From Streptomyces umbrinus (GTDB lineage Bacteria > Actinomycetota > Actinomycetes > Streptomycetales > Streptomycetaceae): a DNA stretch of 64,000 bases. The position numbers and the translations under genes are program-made. Under the pieces are notes generated by a model. That model ran no database searches. It saw nothing but the letters and a program-made list of their open reading frames with translations, and was not told the DNA's origin. The DNA is taken from contig NZ_JAUSZI010000002.1 of the NCBI RefSeq assembly GCF_030817415.1, forward strand, positions 11,445,501 through 11,509,500, given 5' to 3'. Each line of letters starts with the position of its first letter. Position 1 is the stretch's first letter. Shown here in pieces: positions 41,608 through 49,872 of the stretch.

Positions 41608-42710
41608 ACCGTGGCCTTCTTGCCGAACACCGCGTCCAGTACCGACTGGTCGACGATCTTCGCCGCGTCCGGCAGTTCCTTGACGCCGGCCGCCTTCAGC
41701 CCGTCGTACATGTCGCCGCCCAGCAGACTCTCGTCGATGCGCAGCAGTCCCTTGCTCTTGGTCAGCGCGCTCTGTGTGAAGGGGATTTGGAGGTCGTTCT
41801 CCCGGACCTGCTGCTTGAGTTCGAGGCCGAGGTCCACGCCGTACTTGGTGACGGCGAGCTTCGCCGCCTGCTCCGGGTCCTTCGCGTTGTCCTGCCAGCC
41901 GCGGACGGTGGCGCGCATGAACCGCTCCAGGACGTCCGCCTTCCCGGTCAGCATGGTGCGCTTGCAGAACACGATCGAGGAGTAGGAGGGCAGCCCGAGG
42001 TCGCTGTAGGTGACGACCTCGTAGTCCTTGCCCTTCTTCATCCCGTACTTGGTTTCCAGGGTGATCGGCTGGTTGGTGAGGAAGCAGGTGTACGCCTTGC
42101 CCTGCTTCTGCACGAGCGGGCTCACGTCGTACCCGACGGGAGTGAAGTCGTACGACTTCTTGAGCCCGGCGCTGGTGAGGATCGCGTCGATAAGGGGCTG
42201 GGTGCCCTGCTGGCCGAGGACCTTGGCGCCCAGCAGGTCCTTCGGCTCCTTCACCGGGTCGGACGCGAGGGAGAGCAGCCCGCCGGGGCTGGTCTGGAAG
42301 ACGGCGCCGAGGAGGGAGAAGTCGTTGCCCTTGGGGATCGCCTGGAGCAGCGTCTGCATGTTGGCGTGCACGCCGAGGTCCGCGGATCCTGCGGAGACGG
42401 ACTGCGTGGGGTCGGGGGTGTTGGGGCCGCCCGCCTGGAACTCGACGGTGAGGTTCTCGTCGGCGTAGTAGCCCTTCTCGTCGGCGAGCCAGAATCCCGC
42501 GAACTCGACGTTCTTGATCCAGCCGAGGGCGACCTTCACGGTGGTCGACTTGCCGTCGCCCGATCCGGACGAGGAGCTGGCGCCGGAATCGCCGCCGCAG
42601 GCGCTGAGCAGCCCGCCGGCCCCGAGGGCGAGCCCCGAGGCTCCCGCCGCACGCAGGAGACTTCGACGGGAGAGGTGGGGCAGACGGGCGGGATCGGTGC
42701 GTGGTGCCAC
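41604..42710 (-). CDS. NMT1/THI5-like ABC transporter substrate-binding lipoprotein
   Basis: A 368-residue secreted binding protein. The signal region has twin arginines (SRRSLLRAAGASGLALGAGG) and a lipobox LLSAC, so it is exported and lipidated. The mature part begins VKVALGWIKNVEFAGFWLAD and has EFQAGGPNTPDPTQSVSAG with SADLGVHAN, as in the binding proteins of thiamine-pyrimidine, nitrate, sulphonate and riboflavin importers. GTG 42710 follows GGAAGGA by eight bases. The operon continues upstream with two permeases and an ATPase. The ligand cannot be told from sequence; the NVEFAGFW motif is closest to pyrimidine/NMT1-type proteins. Confidence 0.88.
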   Translation of the reverse strand: MAPRTDPARLPHLSRRSLLRAAGASGLALGAGGLLSACGGDSGASSSSGSGDGKSTTVKVALGWIKNVEFAGFWLADEKGYYADENLTVEFQAGGPNTPDPTQSVSAGSADLGVHANMQTLLQAIPKGNDFSLLGAVFQTSPGGLLSLASDPVKEPKDLLGAKVLGQQGTQPLIDAILTSAGLKKSYDFTPVGYDVSPLVQKQGKAYTCFLTNQPITLETKYGMKKGKDYEVVTYSDLGLPSYSSIVFCKRTMLTGKADVLERFMRATVRGWQDNAKDPEQAAKLAVTKYGVDLGLELKQQVRENDLQIPFTQSALTKSKGLLRIDESLLGGDMYDGLKAAGVKELPDAAKIVDQSVLDAVFGKKATV

Positions 42711-42789
42711 GGTGGTTCCTTCCACAGGTTCTGTAACTTCGACGAGTTCCACAGGGGGAGTGGGCCCGGGCCAAGGTGGTGACGGCTGA

Positions 42790-43662
42790 TCAGCTGAAGT
42801 GGGCCGAGCCGAGCCGTTCGGCGGCCCGGGCGCCGATGAAGCACAGGACGGAGACGACGGTGGCGACCAGGGCGGTGCCCCAGGCGCGGGCCGGGTCCAT
42901 GAAGGTGACGGATTGGGCGAAGAGCAGGCCGAGGCCGTGCGTACCGAGCAGGTACTCGGCGAGCATTGCGGACAGGACCGCGGTGGACGCGGTGAGCCGG
43001 AGGCCGACCAGGACGGCCGGGACGGCGTGCGGCAGCAGGAGCAGCCGCAGCCGGGTGAGGCGGGTGGCGGCGAGGACGGTGAAGACGTCGCGGGTGGCGG
43101 CGGGCGCGGCGCGCAGCCCCGAGCCGGCCATCACGAAGACGGGGAAGAAGGACACCACAGTGGTGACGGTCAGCACCGCCGTGATGCCGAATCCGACGAC
43201 CCTGGCGATCACCGGGATCATCGCGACGACGGGGACCGAGCGCATGATCAGCGCCATGGGTGTCATCAGCCCCGACAGCAGGGGAGAGGCCCACACCAGC
43301 AGCGCGCCCGTCACCCCGAGGACCAGGCCGAGTGCGAGGCCCACGGCCGCGTTCAGCAGCGTCCAGCCGAGGTCGGGGAGGTAGGCGCCCGGGTGGCCGA
43401 GGACGTCGCCGAAAACCGCGGCCGGTGTGGGCGCGACGATCTGGTTCAACTGCTGGGTACGGACCCATACCGCCCAGGCGGCGACGAGGGCGAGCACGGT
43501 CCAGTAGCGGGACAGCAGGCGGGTCAGGGTGCGAAGAACGACGCGCCAGGGCTGCTTGCCGCCGTCTGCGGCGTCGGCGCGGGGTGCGGTCCTGTCGCCT
43601 TTCCCGACCGGGTGCTGCCCCGCACTCGGGCCCTCGACGACCGCGCTCTCCCTCCTGCTCAT
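42790..43662 (-). CDS. ABC transporter permease (NitT/TauT type), first
   Basis: A 290-residue membrane protein with six transmembrane segments. It has the binding-protein-dependent loop DVFTVLAATRLTRLRLLLLP followed by AVPAVLVGLRLTASTAVLSA, the EAA-type coupling region. The ATG at 43662 overlaps the stop of the other permease gene (ATGA). It would form a heterodimer with the permease at 43659-44405. Confidence 0.9.
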   Translation of the reverse strand: MSRRESAVVEGPSAGQHPVGKGDRTAPRADAADGGKQPWRVVLRTLTRLLSRYWTVLALVAAWAVWVRTQQLNQIVAPTPAAVFGDVLGHPGAYLPDLGWTLLNAAVGLALGLVLGVTGALLVWASPLLSGLMTPMALIMRSVPVVAMIPVIARVVGFGITAVLTVTTVVSFFPVFVMAGSGLRAAPAATRDVFTVLAATRLTRLRLLLLPHAVPAVLVGLRLTASTAVLSAMLAEYLLGTHGLGLLFAQSVTFMDPARAWGTALVATVVSVLCFIGARAAERLGSAHFS

Positions 43663-44405
43663 ACGAACCTCCGGGCGGCCGCCACGCGCAGGCCGGCCAG
43701 GGTGGCGTACGCGGTGAGGGAGATGACGGCGGCGGACAGGGCCGCGGCCCACATCAGATCGGTCTGGAAGTTCTGCATCGAGCTGACCAGCAGGACTCCC
43801 AGACCGCGCGGGGCGCCGAACCATTCGCCGACGACCGCGCCGAGCACCGCGGCCGGTGCGGCGAGCGCGAGTCCGTCGATCAACAGCGGGACAGCGGTCG
43901 GGAGTTGGAGGCGCAGGAGGGTCGCTCGCCGTGAAGAGCCCAGCGCGCGGAACACGTCGCGGTGGGCGGCACCGGCCGCGCCGAGCCCGGAGGTGGCGGC
44001 CACGAAGACCGCGAAGCCGGCGGCGAGCGCGGCGATGACCGCGGGGGTGCCTTCCCGGCCGACCGTGGTGATCAGCAGTGGGCCGAGCGCGATGAGGGGC
44101 ACGGCGTGCACGACGGCGGCCAGCCGGTCGAGCCCTGGCTGCAACGGCGGCAGCAAGGCGCCGACGAGGGCGACGACGAGGGCGATGAGCGTGCCGGCGA
44201 CGAAGCCGGTGCCCGCGGCGGTCGCGGTCGCGGCGAGTGCGCGGCCCAGCAGATCACGGGTGATCGGATCGTCCAGCGCCGCGACGACCTGCGTCAGCGG
44301 GGGCCAGCTCTCGCCGAGGACGCCGAGCCGCCCGACGCCCTCCATGGCCGCGAGCAGCAGCAGTGTTCCGGCGACGGTGTGCAGAGTGGTGCGGGCGCGG
44401 TTCAC
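43659..44405 (-). CDS. ABC transporter permease (NitT/TauT type), second
   Basis: A 248-residue membrane protein with six transmembrane segments. VFRALGSSRRATLLRLQLPT and AVPLLIDGLALAAPAAVLGA form the coupling loop region; LLLLAAMEGVGRLGVLGESW is near the N-terminus. Both ends overlap neighbours by four bases. It is the second half of the heterodimeric permease. Confidence 0.9.
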   Translation of the reverse strand: MNRARTTLHTVAGTLLLLAAMEGVGRLGVLGESWPPLTQVVAALDDPITRDLLGRALAATATAAGTGFVAGTLIALVVALVGALLPPLQPGLDRLAAVVHAVPLIALGPLLITTVGREGTPAVIAALAAGFAVFVAATSGLGAAGAAHRDVFRALGSSRRATLLRLQLPTAVPLLIDGLALAAPAAVLGAVVGEWFGAPRGLGVLLVSSMQNFQTDLMWAAALSAAVISLTAYATLAGLRVAAARRFV

Positions 44406-45220
44406 TCGGCCCCCTCGTCGAGGAGGGCGGTCAGCCGGTCGACGATGTGGTGGAACTCCGCGTCCCGTGTCAGTGTCTTGTCACGGGGCCGCGGGAGCGT
44501 GATGTCCTCGACATGGCGTACGGTGCCGGGCCGGCCGGTGAGGACGACGACCCGGTCGGCGAGCAGTACGGCCTCATCGACGTCGTGCGTGACCAGCAGC
44601 GTGGTGATCTGCTGGTCGGCCCAGATTCGGGCGAGTTCGAAGTTCATACGGCGCCGGGTCACCGCGTCCAGCGCCCCGAACGGCTCGTCGAGCAGCAGGA
44701 CTTCGGGCTGGAGCACCAGGGCCCGCGCGATGGCGACGCGTTGCCGCATACCGCCGGAGAGCTGCCGCGGCCGGGCGTCGGCGAACCCTTCGAGCCCGAC
44801 GAGACTCAGCAGCGCGTTGACCCGGTCGGCGTCCACCGGGCGGCCCGCCACCCGGAAGGGCAGCGCGACATTGTCGTACGCACTCGCCCAGGGCAGCAGC
44901 GCGTGCTCCTGGAAGGCGATGCCCAGACGGTGGCCGCGCACCAGCTCGGCGGGGGCGCCGCCGTTGACGAGCACCTCGCCCTGTGTCGGGGTGTCGAGGC
45001 CCGCGAGCATGCGCAGCACAGTGGACTTGCCGCAGCCCGACGGTCCCAGGAGCGCGACGAACTCGCCGTTGCCGACGGCAAGGTCCACGCCTTCGAGCGC
45101 GGTGACGGTACGTGACCGACGGAGCCTGAACTCCTTGGTCGCCCCCCGCAGTTCAAGCGCTGCGGGAGTGGTCCGGGGCGTTGCTTCGGGAGGGGACTCA
45201 CTGATTCCCGTGGCGGCCAT
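44402..45220 (-). CDS. ABC transporter ATP-binding protein (NitT/TauT type)
   Basis: A 272-residue ATPase. Walker A GPSGCGKST, Q-loop IAFQEHALLPW, signature LSGGMRQRVAIARAL and Walker B LLLDEPFGALD with the switch His in VTHDVDEAV are all present. It is closest in layout to SsuB/TauB/NrtD/ThiZ proteins. It is the first gene of the transporter operon and starts at ATG 45220, just after an inverted repeat that is probably the TetR site. Confidence 0.93.
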   Translation of the reverse strand: MAATGISESPPEATPRTTPAALELRGATKEFRLRRSRTVTALEGVDLAVGNGEFVALLGPSGCGKSTVLRMLAGLDTPTQGEVLVNGGAPAELVRGHRLGIAFQEHALLPWASAYDNVALPFRVAGRPVDADRVNALLSLVGLEGFADARPRQLSGGMRQRVAIARALVLQPEVLLLDEPFGALDAVTRRRMNFELARIWADQQITTLLVTHDVDEAVLLADRVVVLTGRPGTVRHVEDITLPRPRDKTLTRDAEFHHIVDRLTALLDEGAE

Positions 45221-45236
45221 GGCGGCCCTCCTCGTT

Positions 45237-45256
45237 CATGAACCATTCGGTTCATG
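45237..45256 (-). promoter_or_regulatory. TetR-type operator in front of the ABC operon
   Basis: A perfect 20-base inverted repeat CATGAACC-ATTC-GGTTCATG lies 17 bases before the ATPase start codon. Its core TGAACC-N4-GGTTCA recurs before the tauD-like gene at 46978, and the tetR gene lies between the two, so all are likely one regulon. Confidence 0.75.
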
Positions 45257-45456
45257 GACGGTAGGGCCGCGCCGTTTCCCCCGCATTGCGGGAGCTGAGC
45301 CGGGCCGTTACGCCCCTTCGTCCAGGGGATGTGGGCCCTCCGGGCGAGGGACGCCGGCCGTCCGGCGGGCAACTGGGGCGAGCTGCCCGGGCGTTCTCCA
45401 CCTGGACAGGTGACCGGTTACTGATCATTCGGTCGCGCCCGGATAAAGTGCGAACC

Positions 45457-46065
45457 ATGTCCCAGCCCCCGGAGGAGAACGAGCGCACGCGGCTGCTGCG
45501 TCTGAGCGCCGACCACATCCTGGCGCACGGTGTCGCCGGTCTGTCGCTGCGCGGCATCGGCAAGGCCGTCGGCAGCAACAACCGCATGCTGCTGTACTAC
45601 TTCGGGTCGAAGGAGGAGCTGATCGCGGCGGCTCTCACCGAGGCGGGCGGCCGCTTCCCGCTCCTGGAACGGATCTTCGAACTGCTCGACGACCGCGACC
45701 AGCCGCTGCGCACCCGCCTGGAGGCGGCCTGGGAGCTGCTCTCCGCGGACGAGAACCTCCCCTTCCACCGCGTCTTCTTCGAAGTGCTGGGCCTCGCCGG
45801 CTATCAGCGAGGACGCTTCGACGCCTTCCTCGACGCCGTCGCCACCACCTGGCGGGGCCGCGTCGCGACCGCGCTGAGCGCCGAGGGCGTACCGGCCGAC
45901 GAGGCCGACGACCTGGCGCGCGAGCTGGTCTCGCTCTGGCGTGGACTCCAGCTGGACCTGCTCACCGCCGGGGACCGCACGGCGACCCTGCGCGTGAACG
46001 CGGCGGCGGTCGCCTCCTTCGCCGCCAGAGCCGGGGCTGCCGCGTGCAGCCGTTCGCTCGGCTGA
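45457..46065 (+). CDS. TetR family transcriptional regulator
   Basis: A 202-residue regulator with an N-terminal helix-turn-helix (LRLSADHILAHGVAGLSLRG then IGKAVGSNNRMLLYYFGSKE), in which N-R-M-L-L-Y-Y-F is the recognition part, and a helical ligand-binding C-terminal domain. It is transcribed away from the ABC operon and toward the TauD-like gene on the other strand. The bases before its ATG also contain a half site (CATTCGGTC), so it may regulate itself. It probably senses the transported compound or a product of it. Confidence 0.9.
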   Translation: MSQPPEENERTRLLRLSADHILAHGVAGLSLRGIGKAVGSNNRMLLYYFGSKEELIAAALTEAGGRFPLLERIFELLDDRDQPLRTRLEAAWELLSADENLPFHRVFFEVLGLAGYQRGRFDAFLDAVATTWRGRVATALSAEGVPADEADDLARELVSLWRGLQLDLLTAGDRTATLRVNAAAVASFAARAGAAACSRSLG

Positions 46066-46108
46066 CGCCGAGCGGCGCGGCGGTCGGCCACCCCTCGTTC
46101 AGCGGGCG

Positions 46109-46960
46109 TTACGCGCTCAGAGGCAGCTTCGGCGTTTTGGGTATCTTCGGTACCACGATGTCGAGCGGGCCGTCAGGGATCGCGACCGCGTCCGTGGACC
46201 AGCCCCAGATCGAGCAGACGCGGCGCCCGGGATCGCTGTGCCCGTCCCGGCCGTGCAGGACACGGTAGTTGTCGAGGCAGATCATCTCGCCGGCCTCGAC
46301 CCGGAACATCGGTCCGGTGTCCCGTGCCGCGACCACGGCCTCCTCCCACTTGCGCAGGAAGGCCATGTGCTCGTCCTCCGAAGGGCCCTCGACCGGCGCG
46401 AGATACGGGTGGTAGCGGCCCTGGAAGCGCCCGGAGGACACGGTTCGGGCGATCGGCGCGTACGTGTCCTGCGGGTAGTTGGGCTCGGAGTGGTCGATGT
46501 CGGTGGTGCGACAGAACTCCGCCACGGCCGCCCACGCCGGGTCGGCGGCGAGAAGGTCGAGCAGCCGGGAGGTGTCCACGAGGAAGGAGTCACCGCCCAG
46601 GGCCGCAGGCCGCTCGCACCACAGGAACAGGTGGTCGGGGGCGTAGTCGCCGAACGCGAAGCCGTCGTTGTGGGCGACCATGCGCTCCTCGGTCGGAGCG
46701 AAACTGCGCTTGCGGCCACGGGAGTCGGCCGGCTGCGCGGCCACTTGTGCCGCCTCGCGCTCACCGTGCGCCTTGGTGGCCTCGAACTGTGTACCGATGC
46801 GGATCGCCTTGTCGCCCATGACCTCACGGCCGTACGCGACGGCGGACCGCTCGTCGGTGAGGCCGGTCACGATGACCGCGCCCTCGGCGGCGAGCACTTC
46901 ACGGGCCTCTTCGGCACTGGACACCCGGCGTGGCACGAAGCTTGCGGAGCTGACGTCCAT
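46109..46960 (-). CDS. TauD/TfdA family 2-oxoglutarate dioxygenase
   Basis: A 283-residue Fe(II)/2-oxoglutarate oxygenase. VAHNDGFAFGD holds the iron ligands His97 and Asp99, and YRVLHGRDGHSD near residue 240 holds the distal His. An Arg suitable for oxoglutarate follows (DPGRRVCSIWGW). FAPTEERM and DHSEPNYPQDTYAPI are typical of TauD-like enzymes in actinobacteria. It should hydroxylate a small molecule, perhaps the ligand of the neighbouring ABC importer. It is preceded by the same TGAACC-N4-GGTTCA site as the importer, with the tetR gene in between. Confidence 0.9.
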   Translation of the reverse strand: MDVSSASFVPRRVSSAEEAREVLAAEGAVIVTGLTDERSAVAYGREVMGDKAIRIGTQFEATKAHGEREAAQVAAQPADSRGRKRSFAPTEERMVAHNDGFAFGDYAPDHLFLWCERPAALGGDSFLVDTSRLLDLLAADPAWAAVAEFCRTTDIDHSEPNYPQDTYAPIARTVSSGRFQGRYHPYLAPVEGPSEDEHMAFLRKWEEAVVAARDTGPMFRVEAGEMICLDNYRVLHGRDGHSDPGRRVCSIWGWSTDAVAIPDGPLDIVVPKIPKTPKLPLSA

Positions 46961-46977
46961 CCTTGACTCCTCAACGT

Positions 46978-46993
46978 TGAACCGATCGGTTCA
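46978..46993 (-). promoter_or_regulatory. TetR-type operator in front of the tauD-like gene
   Basis: A perfect 16-base palindrome, TGAACCGATCGGTTCA, begins 17 bases upstream of the dioxygenase ATG. Its arms are identical to those of the site at 45237-45256 before the ABC operon. Confidence 0.75.
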
Positions 46994-47298
46994 TCTCAAG
47001 ATAGAGGTGCTGTGTTTCGACCGGGTGTCCCTCCCGGAACGCGTGGAAAACCTGGGGAGAACGGCCCGAAGCCGGCCGGGAACGGGATCTGGACACGGTT
47101 CATCGGCCGCCTCAGAACGGTGGCGCTACGCGCTGCCGCCCCCCTCCACCCGTCAGCCCCGCGCCCGCGATCAGGACGCCACGGCAGGACGGGCCTACGC
47201 CTGCGTGACGGCAGTTCGGGACCCGTCCCGGGGGTCCCGTGCCAAGTTGGGTCGGCCGCCAGGGAAGTTCCCTGGGCCGCCGCCTTGCGGGAGAGACG

Positions 47299-47793
47299 AT
47301 GAACTGGAAGCTATTGGCACGACATGGTGTGACCCTCGTGGCGCCACTGTCGGCTGCTGCGCTGCTGCTCACGGGATGCGGGGGCGATGGGCCGGACGCG
47401 TCCGCGGCGACGAAGCGCGCGACGCCTCCCTCGCACGCCAGGACGACGGCGTCAAACTCTCCCTCTCCCTCTCCATCACCCTCACTGTCCGCGACGAGTT
47501 CTGCGCGCGCGAAGGCGGCGGACGGTGCAAATCTCGATGCCTGCAACGATGGCGCGTGCGAGGTCGAGATCAAGACCGGGGATGTGATCCGGTTCGGCAG
47601 CCAGGTCAAGACCAAGCCCAGGGTTGACTCGTTGACAGTGGTGGGTGTTACCCGCAACGGCCCCACCTTGTTGCTTTCCTCGGGCGTGACCACGACCGCC
47701 TATGGCGGGATCGAGATCAATGGCGGGATCAGCCTCGGCACCGTCTACGCCGAGGGGAACCGGGCGGTGGTCCGCATCTCCCGGATCTCCTGA
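47299..47793 (+). CDS. hypothetical lipoprotein
   Basis: A 164-residue exported protein. The signal sequence is MNWKLLARHGVTLVAPLSAA followed by ALLLTGC, a clear lipobox. A low-complexity linker of Ser-Pro repeats (SPSPSPSPSLSATSS) joins it to a compact beta-rich domain with ACNDGACEVEIKTGDVIRFG and LTVVGVTRNGPTLLLSSG. The domain is not recognised. The ATG at 47299 follows GAGAGA. The gene precedes the second lipoprotein/DUF6766 cassette, and no counterpart is seen next to the first cassette. Confidence 0.8.
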   Translation: MNWKLLARHGVTLVAPLSAAALLLTGCGGDGPDASAATKRATPPSHARTTASNSPSPSPSPSLSATSSARAKAADGANLDACNDGACEVEIKTGDVIRFGSQVKTKPRVDSLTVVGVTRNGPTLLLSSGVTTTAYGGIEINGGISLGTVYAEGNRAVVRISRIS

Positions 47794-47892
47794 GTGCGCA
47801 CTGCCGCGTAGGCCGTCGCTTCGAATCCGACAGCGGGCTCCAACATCATGCGCGGTGGCCGCTCGAGTGCGGTTCGTTGCTGTGTACTGCCA

Positions 47893-47922
47893 GGTGGAGG
47901 TGGAGGTGGAGGTGGAGGTGGA
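47893..47922 (+). repeat. GGTGGA hexamer array (five units) acting as repeated Shine-Dalgarno
   Basis: Five perfect GGTGGA units run without interruption up to four bases before the ATG of the second-copy lipoprotein. Read in phase each unit gives GGAGGT, a near-perfect Shine-Dalgarno sequence, so the start codon has several possible ribosome sites in a row. The first-copy gene has only one such unit. Confidence 0.8.
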
Positions 47923-47925
47923 CGG

Positions 47926-48336
47926 ATGGGCGGGCGAACGTGCGGCGTGGCGGTGTGCGTCCTGCTGGCCGTCGGCACCGTCGGTGGCTGCGGCACGGCG
48001 GCAGAACGGCAGGACGACGTACGCGACACGACGGCAGCGTTCCAGGCGGCGTTGAGCGAAGGTGCGTACAGCCGTGCGTGCTCCGTTCTCGCGCCCGCGA
48101 CCGTGGAAGAGCTGGAGCAGTCGGCCAGCAGCCCGTGCGCGAAGGCGCTGCGTGAGGAGTCTCTGCGGCCGGGCGGTGCCCTGCGGAACGCGGATGTGTA
48201 CGGCAACCAGGCACGGGCGGTGCTCTCCGCCGACACCCTGTTTCTCTCTCATTTCTCCACCGGCTGGAAGGTCGTGGCCGCAGGCTGCGAGCCGCGGCCG
48301 CAGGAGCCGTACCAGTGCCGGATCAAGGGCGGGTGA
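47926..48336 (+). CDS. small lipoprotein of unknown function, copy 2
   Basis: A 136-residue lipoprotein, exactly as long as copy 1 (2228-2638). The signal part VAVCVLLAVGTVGGC ends in a lipobox; TAAERQDDVRDTTAAFQAAL, DVYGNQARAVLSADTLFLSH and STGWKVVAAGCEPRPQEPYQ match copy 1 nearly word for word, and YQCRIKGG ends both. ATG 47926 lies just behind the GGTGGA array. The function is unknown. It is followed at once by the micropeptide and DUF6766 genes. Confidence 0.75.
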   Translation: MGGRTCGVAVCVLLAVGTVGGCGTAAERQDDVRDTTAAFQAALSEGAYSRACSVLAPATVEELEQSASSPCAKALREESLRPGGALRNADVYGNQARAVLSADTLFLSHFSTGWKVVAAGCEPRPQEPYQCRIKGG

Positions 48337-48339
48337 GTC

Positions 48340-48423
48340 GTGCGGACCATGTTTACCGTGGTCGTCGGGATCATCACGGTCGGTCTCGTCTATCTGGTGG
48401 CCCCGGCCCGGCCCTGGGGTTGA
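48340..48423 (+). CDS. 27-residue membrane micropeptide, copy 2
   Basis: The counterpart of the 2140-2223 frame: VRTMFTVVVGIITVGLVYLV then APARPWG. It starts at GTG 48340, three bases after the lipoprotein stop. An 11-base insertion (CCCGGCCCGGC) shifts its frame near the end, so the last seven residues differ from copy 1 and the stop is now separated from the DUF6766 start. The hydrophobic helix is kept. The conserved part argues for a real gene; the new tail may have weakened it. Confidence 0.55.
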   Translation: MRTMFTVVVGIITVGLVYLVAPARPWG

Positions 48424-48430
48424 TGAACAG

Positions 48431-49150
48431 TTGACCGAGCACTCGGCCGGGGCCACATCGCCGAGGCGCGGGGGTTTGCGGGGCTTCGTGCGAGACAACG
48501 GGCTCGGCCTGTTCTTCACCGTCGCGTTCCTGCTGGCCCTGGTCGGGCAAGCGATCGCCGGGCACGTCGACTTCAACAACCAGATGGCCGCAGACCAGCT
48601 CCAGCAGGTGTCTTTCGGCGAATACATCACCTCCTCCGACTTCGCCGTCGACGTGTCGGAGAACTGGCAGTCGGAGTACCTGCAGTTCTTCCTGTACGTC
48701 GGGGCGACTGTCTGGCTGTTGCAACGCGGTTCCCCGGAGTCCAAGGAGTTGCACAAGGGCGGCACCGAGTCGGACGAGGCGCAGCTGGTCGGCGAGTACG
48801 CCCAGGAGGGCTCGCCCAGGTGGGCCAGGGCCGGCGGATGGCGGCGTGCGGTGTACTCGCACTCGCTGCTGCTGGTGATGGGGACGGTCTTCCTGCTGTC
48901 CTGGCTGGTCCAGTCGATCGCCGGCACGGCCGCCTACAACGAACAGCGGCTACGGCAGCTGCAGGCGCCGCTGAGCTGGGCCGACTACCTGGGCGCGGCG
49001 GATTTCTGGAACCGCACGCTTCAGAACTGGCAGTCCGAACTCCTGGCCGTCGCCTCGATGGCCGTCCTCTCGATCTACCTGCGACAACGCGGGTCCCCGG
49101 AGTCGAAGCCGGTGGGCGCGGCCCACGACGCCACAGGTGTGGAAGGCTGA
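48431..49150 (+). CDS. DUF6766 family membrane protein, copy 2
   Basis: A 239-residue membrane protein of exactly the same length as copy 1 (1424-2143), with closely similar sequence, for example LALVGQAIAGHVDFNNQMAA and TVWLLQRGSPESKEL. The start aligned with the ATG of copy 1 is TTG (48431), since ATGACC has become TTGACC; no other in-frame ATG or GTG is better. Four membrane helices in two related halves. The function is unknown. Confidence 0.8.
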   Translation: MTEHSAGATSPRRGGLRGFVRDNGLGLFFTVAFLLALVGQAIAGHVDFNNQMAADQLQQVSFGEYITSSDFAVDVSENWQSEYLQFFLYVGATVWLLQRGSPESKELHKGGTESDEAQLVGEYAQEGSPRWARAGGWRRAVYSHSLLLVMGTVFLLSWLVQSIAGTAAYNEQRLRQLQAPLSWADYLGAADFWNRTLQNWQSELLAVASMAVLSIYLRQRGSPESKPVGAAHDATGVEG

Positions 49151-49872
49151 GAAGCAGACACGCTGCTTGATAGGCGCAATCGACAATCGGCGACATGGAG
49201 GACCGCGCCCTTGGCAGGTCCTCGCTGGACGAGGCGGCCGAGTAAACAAGCTGGTGGGCGGCGGCTGGGGTGGTGCCCGGTGTCGGTGGTCGGCGCGGCC
49301 TGAGAGCCGTTGCGTCCGGGGTGGCCGCGAGGGCAGCGGCTGAAGTGTTGTCGAAGAGGGCCGCGAGGCTGACGTATGAGCGGCGGGGCCTCCGCAGACG
49401 TGGCTGCCGCGATTCTGCGAAGATCGGGGAGACAGCTTAGTTAGTTTTGGCCGCTGACGTCATGCCGGGCGCGCACGTTTCCAGGCGGCCAGCAGCCGGT
49501 CACCGCCGTTCCGGCGCCGCGGCAGCGCCAGCACCGAACTGCCGGGGGCGGACGTACTGGCGGCGCCCGGCAGAAGGGGCAGCCCCGCATCCGGTCCAGC
49601 TACTACGCGATAGGGCAGCGGCAGTGCTCCGGTATCGATGTGACGGGCGCCGCAGCCGTGACGTCGATGGCAGTACCCCGGCTCGGTGGGGCGTCTGTGG
49701 TGAAGACGCACCCAACGCTCCCTTCGAAGAGCCACCCTTGGTACTGGAACAATCACGGATTTGGATCGTCTTTCACCCGCCGCTGGTGACGGCGTGAGGA
49801 CTGGTCGTCCACGGGTACTCGGGAGGCCACGAGGCGGATAAAGGGCCGCCCACCCCACGGAGGGATGCTTTC
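49151..49872. other. intergenic stretch of about 720 bases, no gene recognised
   Basis: Open frames exist on both strands (for example minus 49460-49858), but none carries a family motif or good start. A ribosome site GGAGGG for the CBS gene lies at its end. The middle (about 49440) is locally AT-richer, possibly a promoter. Confidence 0.4.

Noticed and set aside
47893..47922. GGTGGA array as CRISPR or minisatellite
   Set aside because: The units are only six bases without spacers and end at a ribosome-site distance from a start codon.
49460..49858. A 132-codon minus-strand frame between the cassette and the CBS gene
   Set aside because: It is Arg- and Pro-rich with no start signal or recognisable domain.
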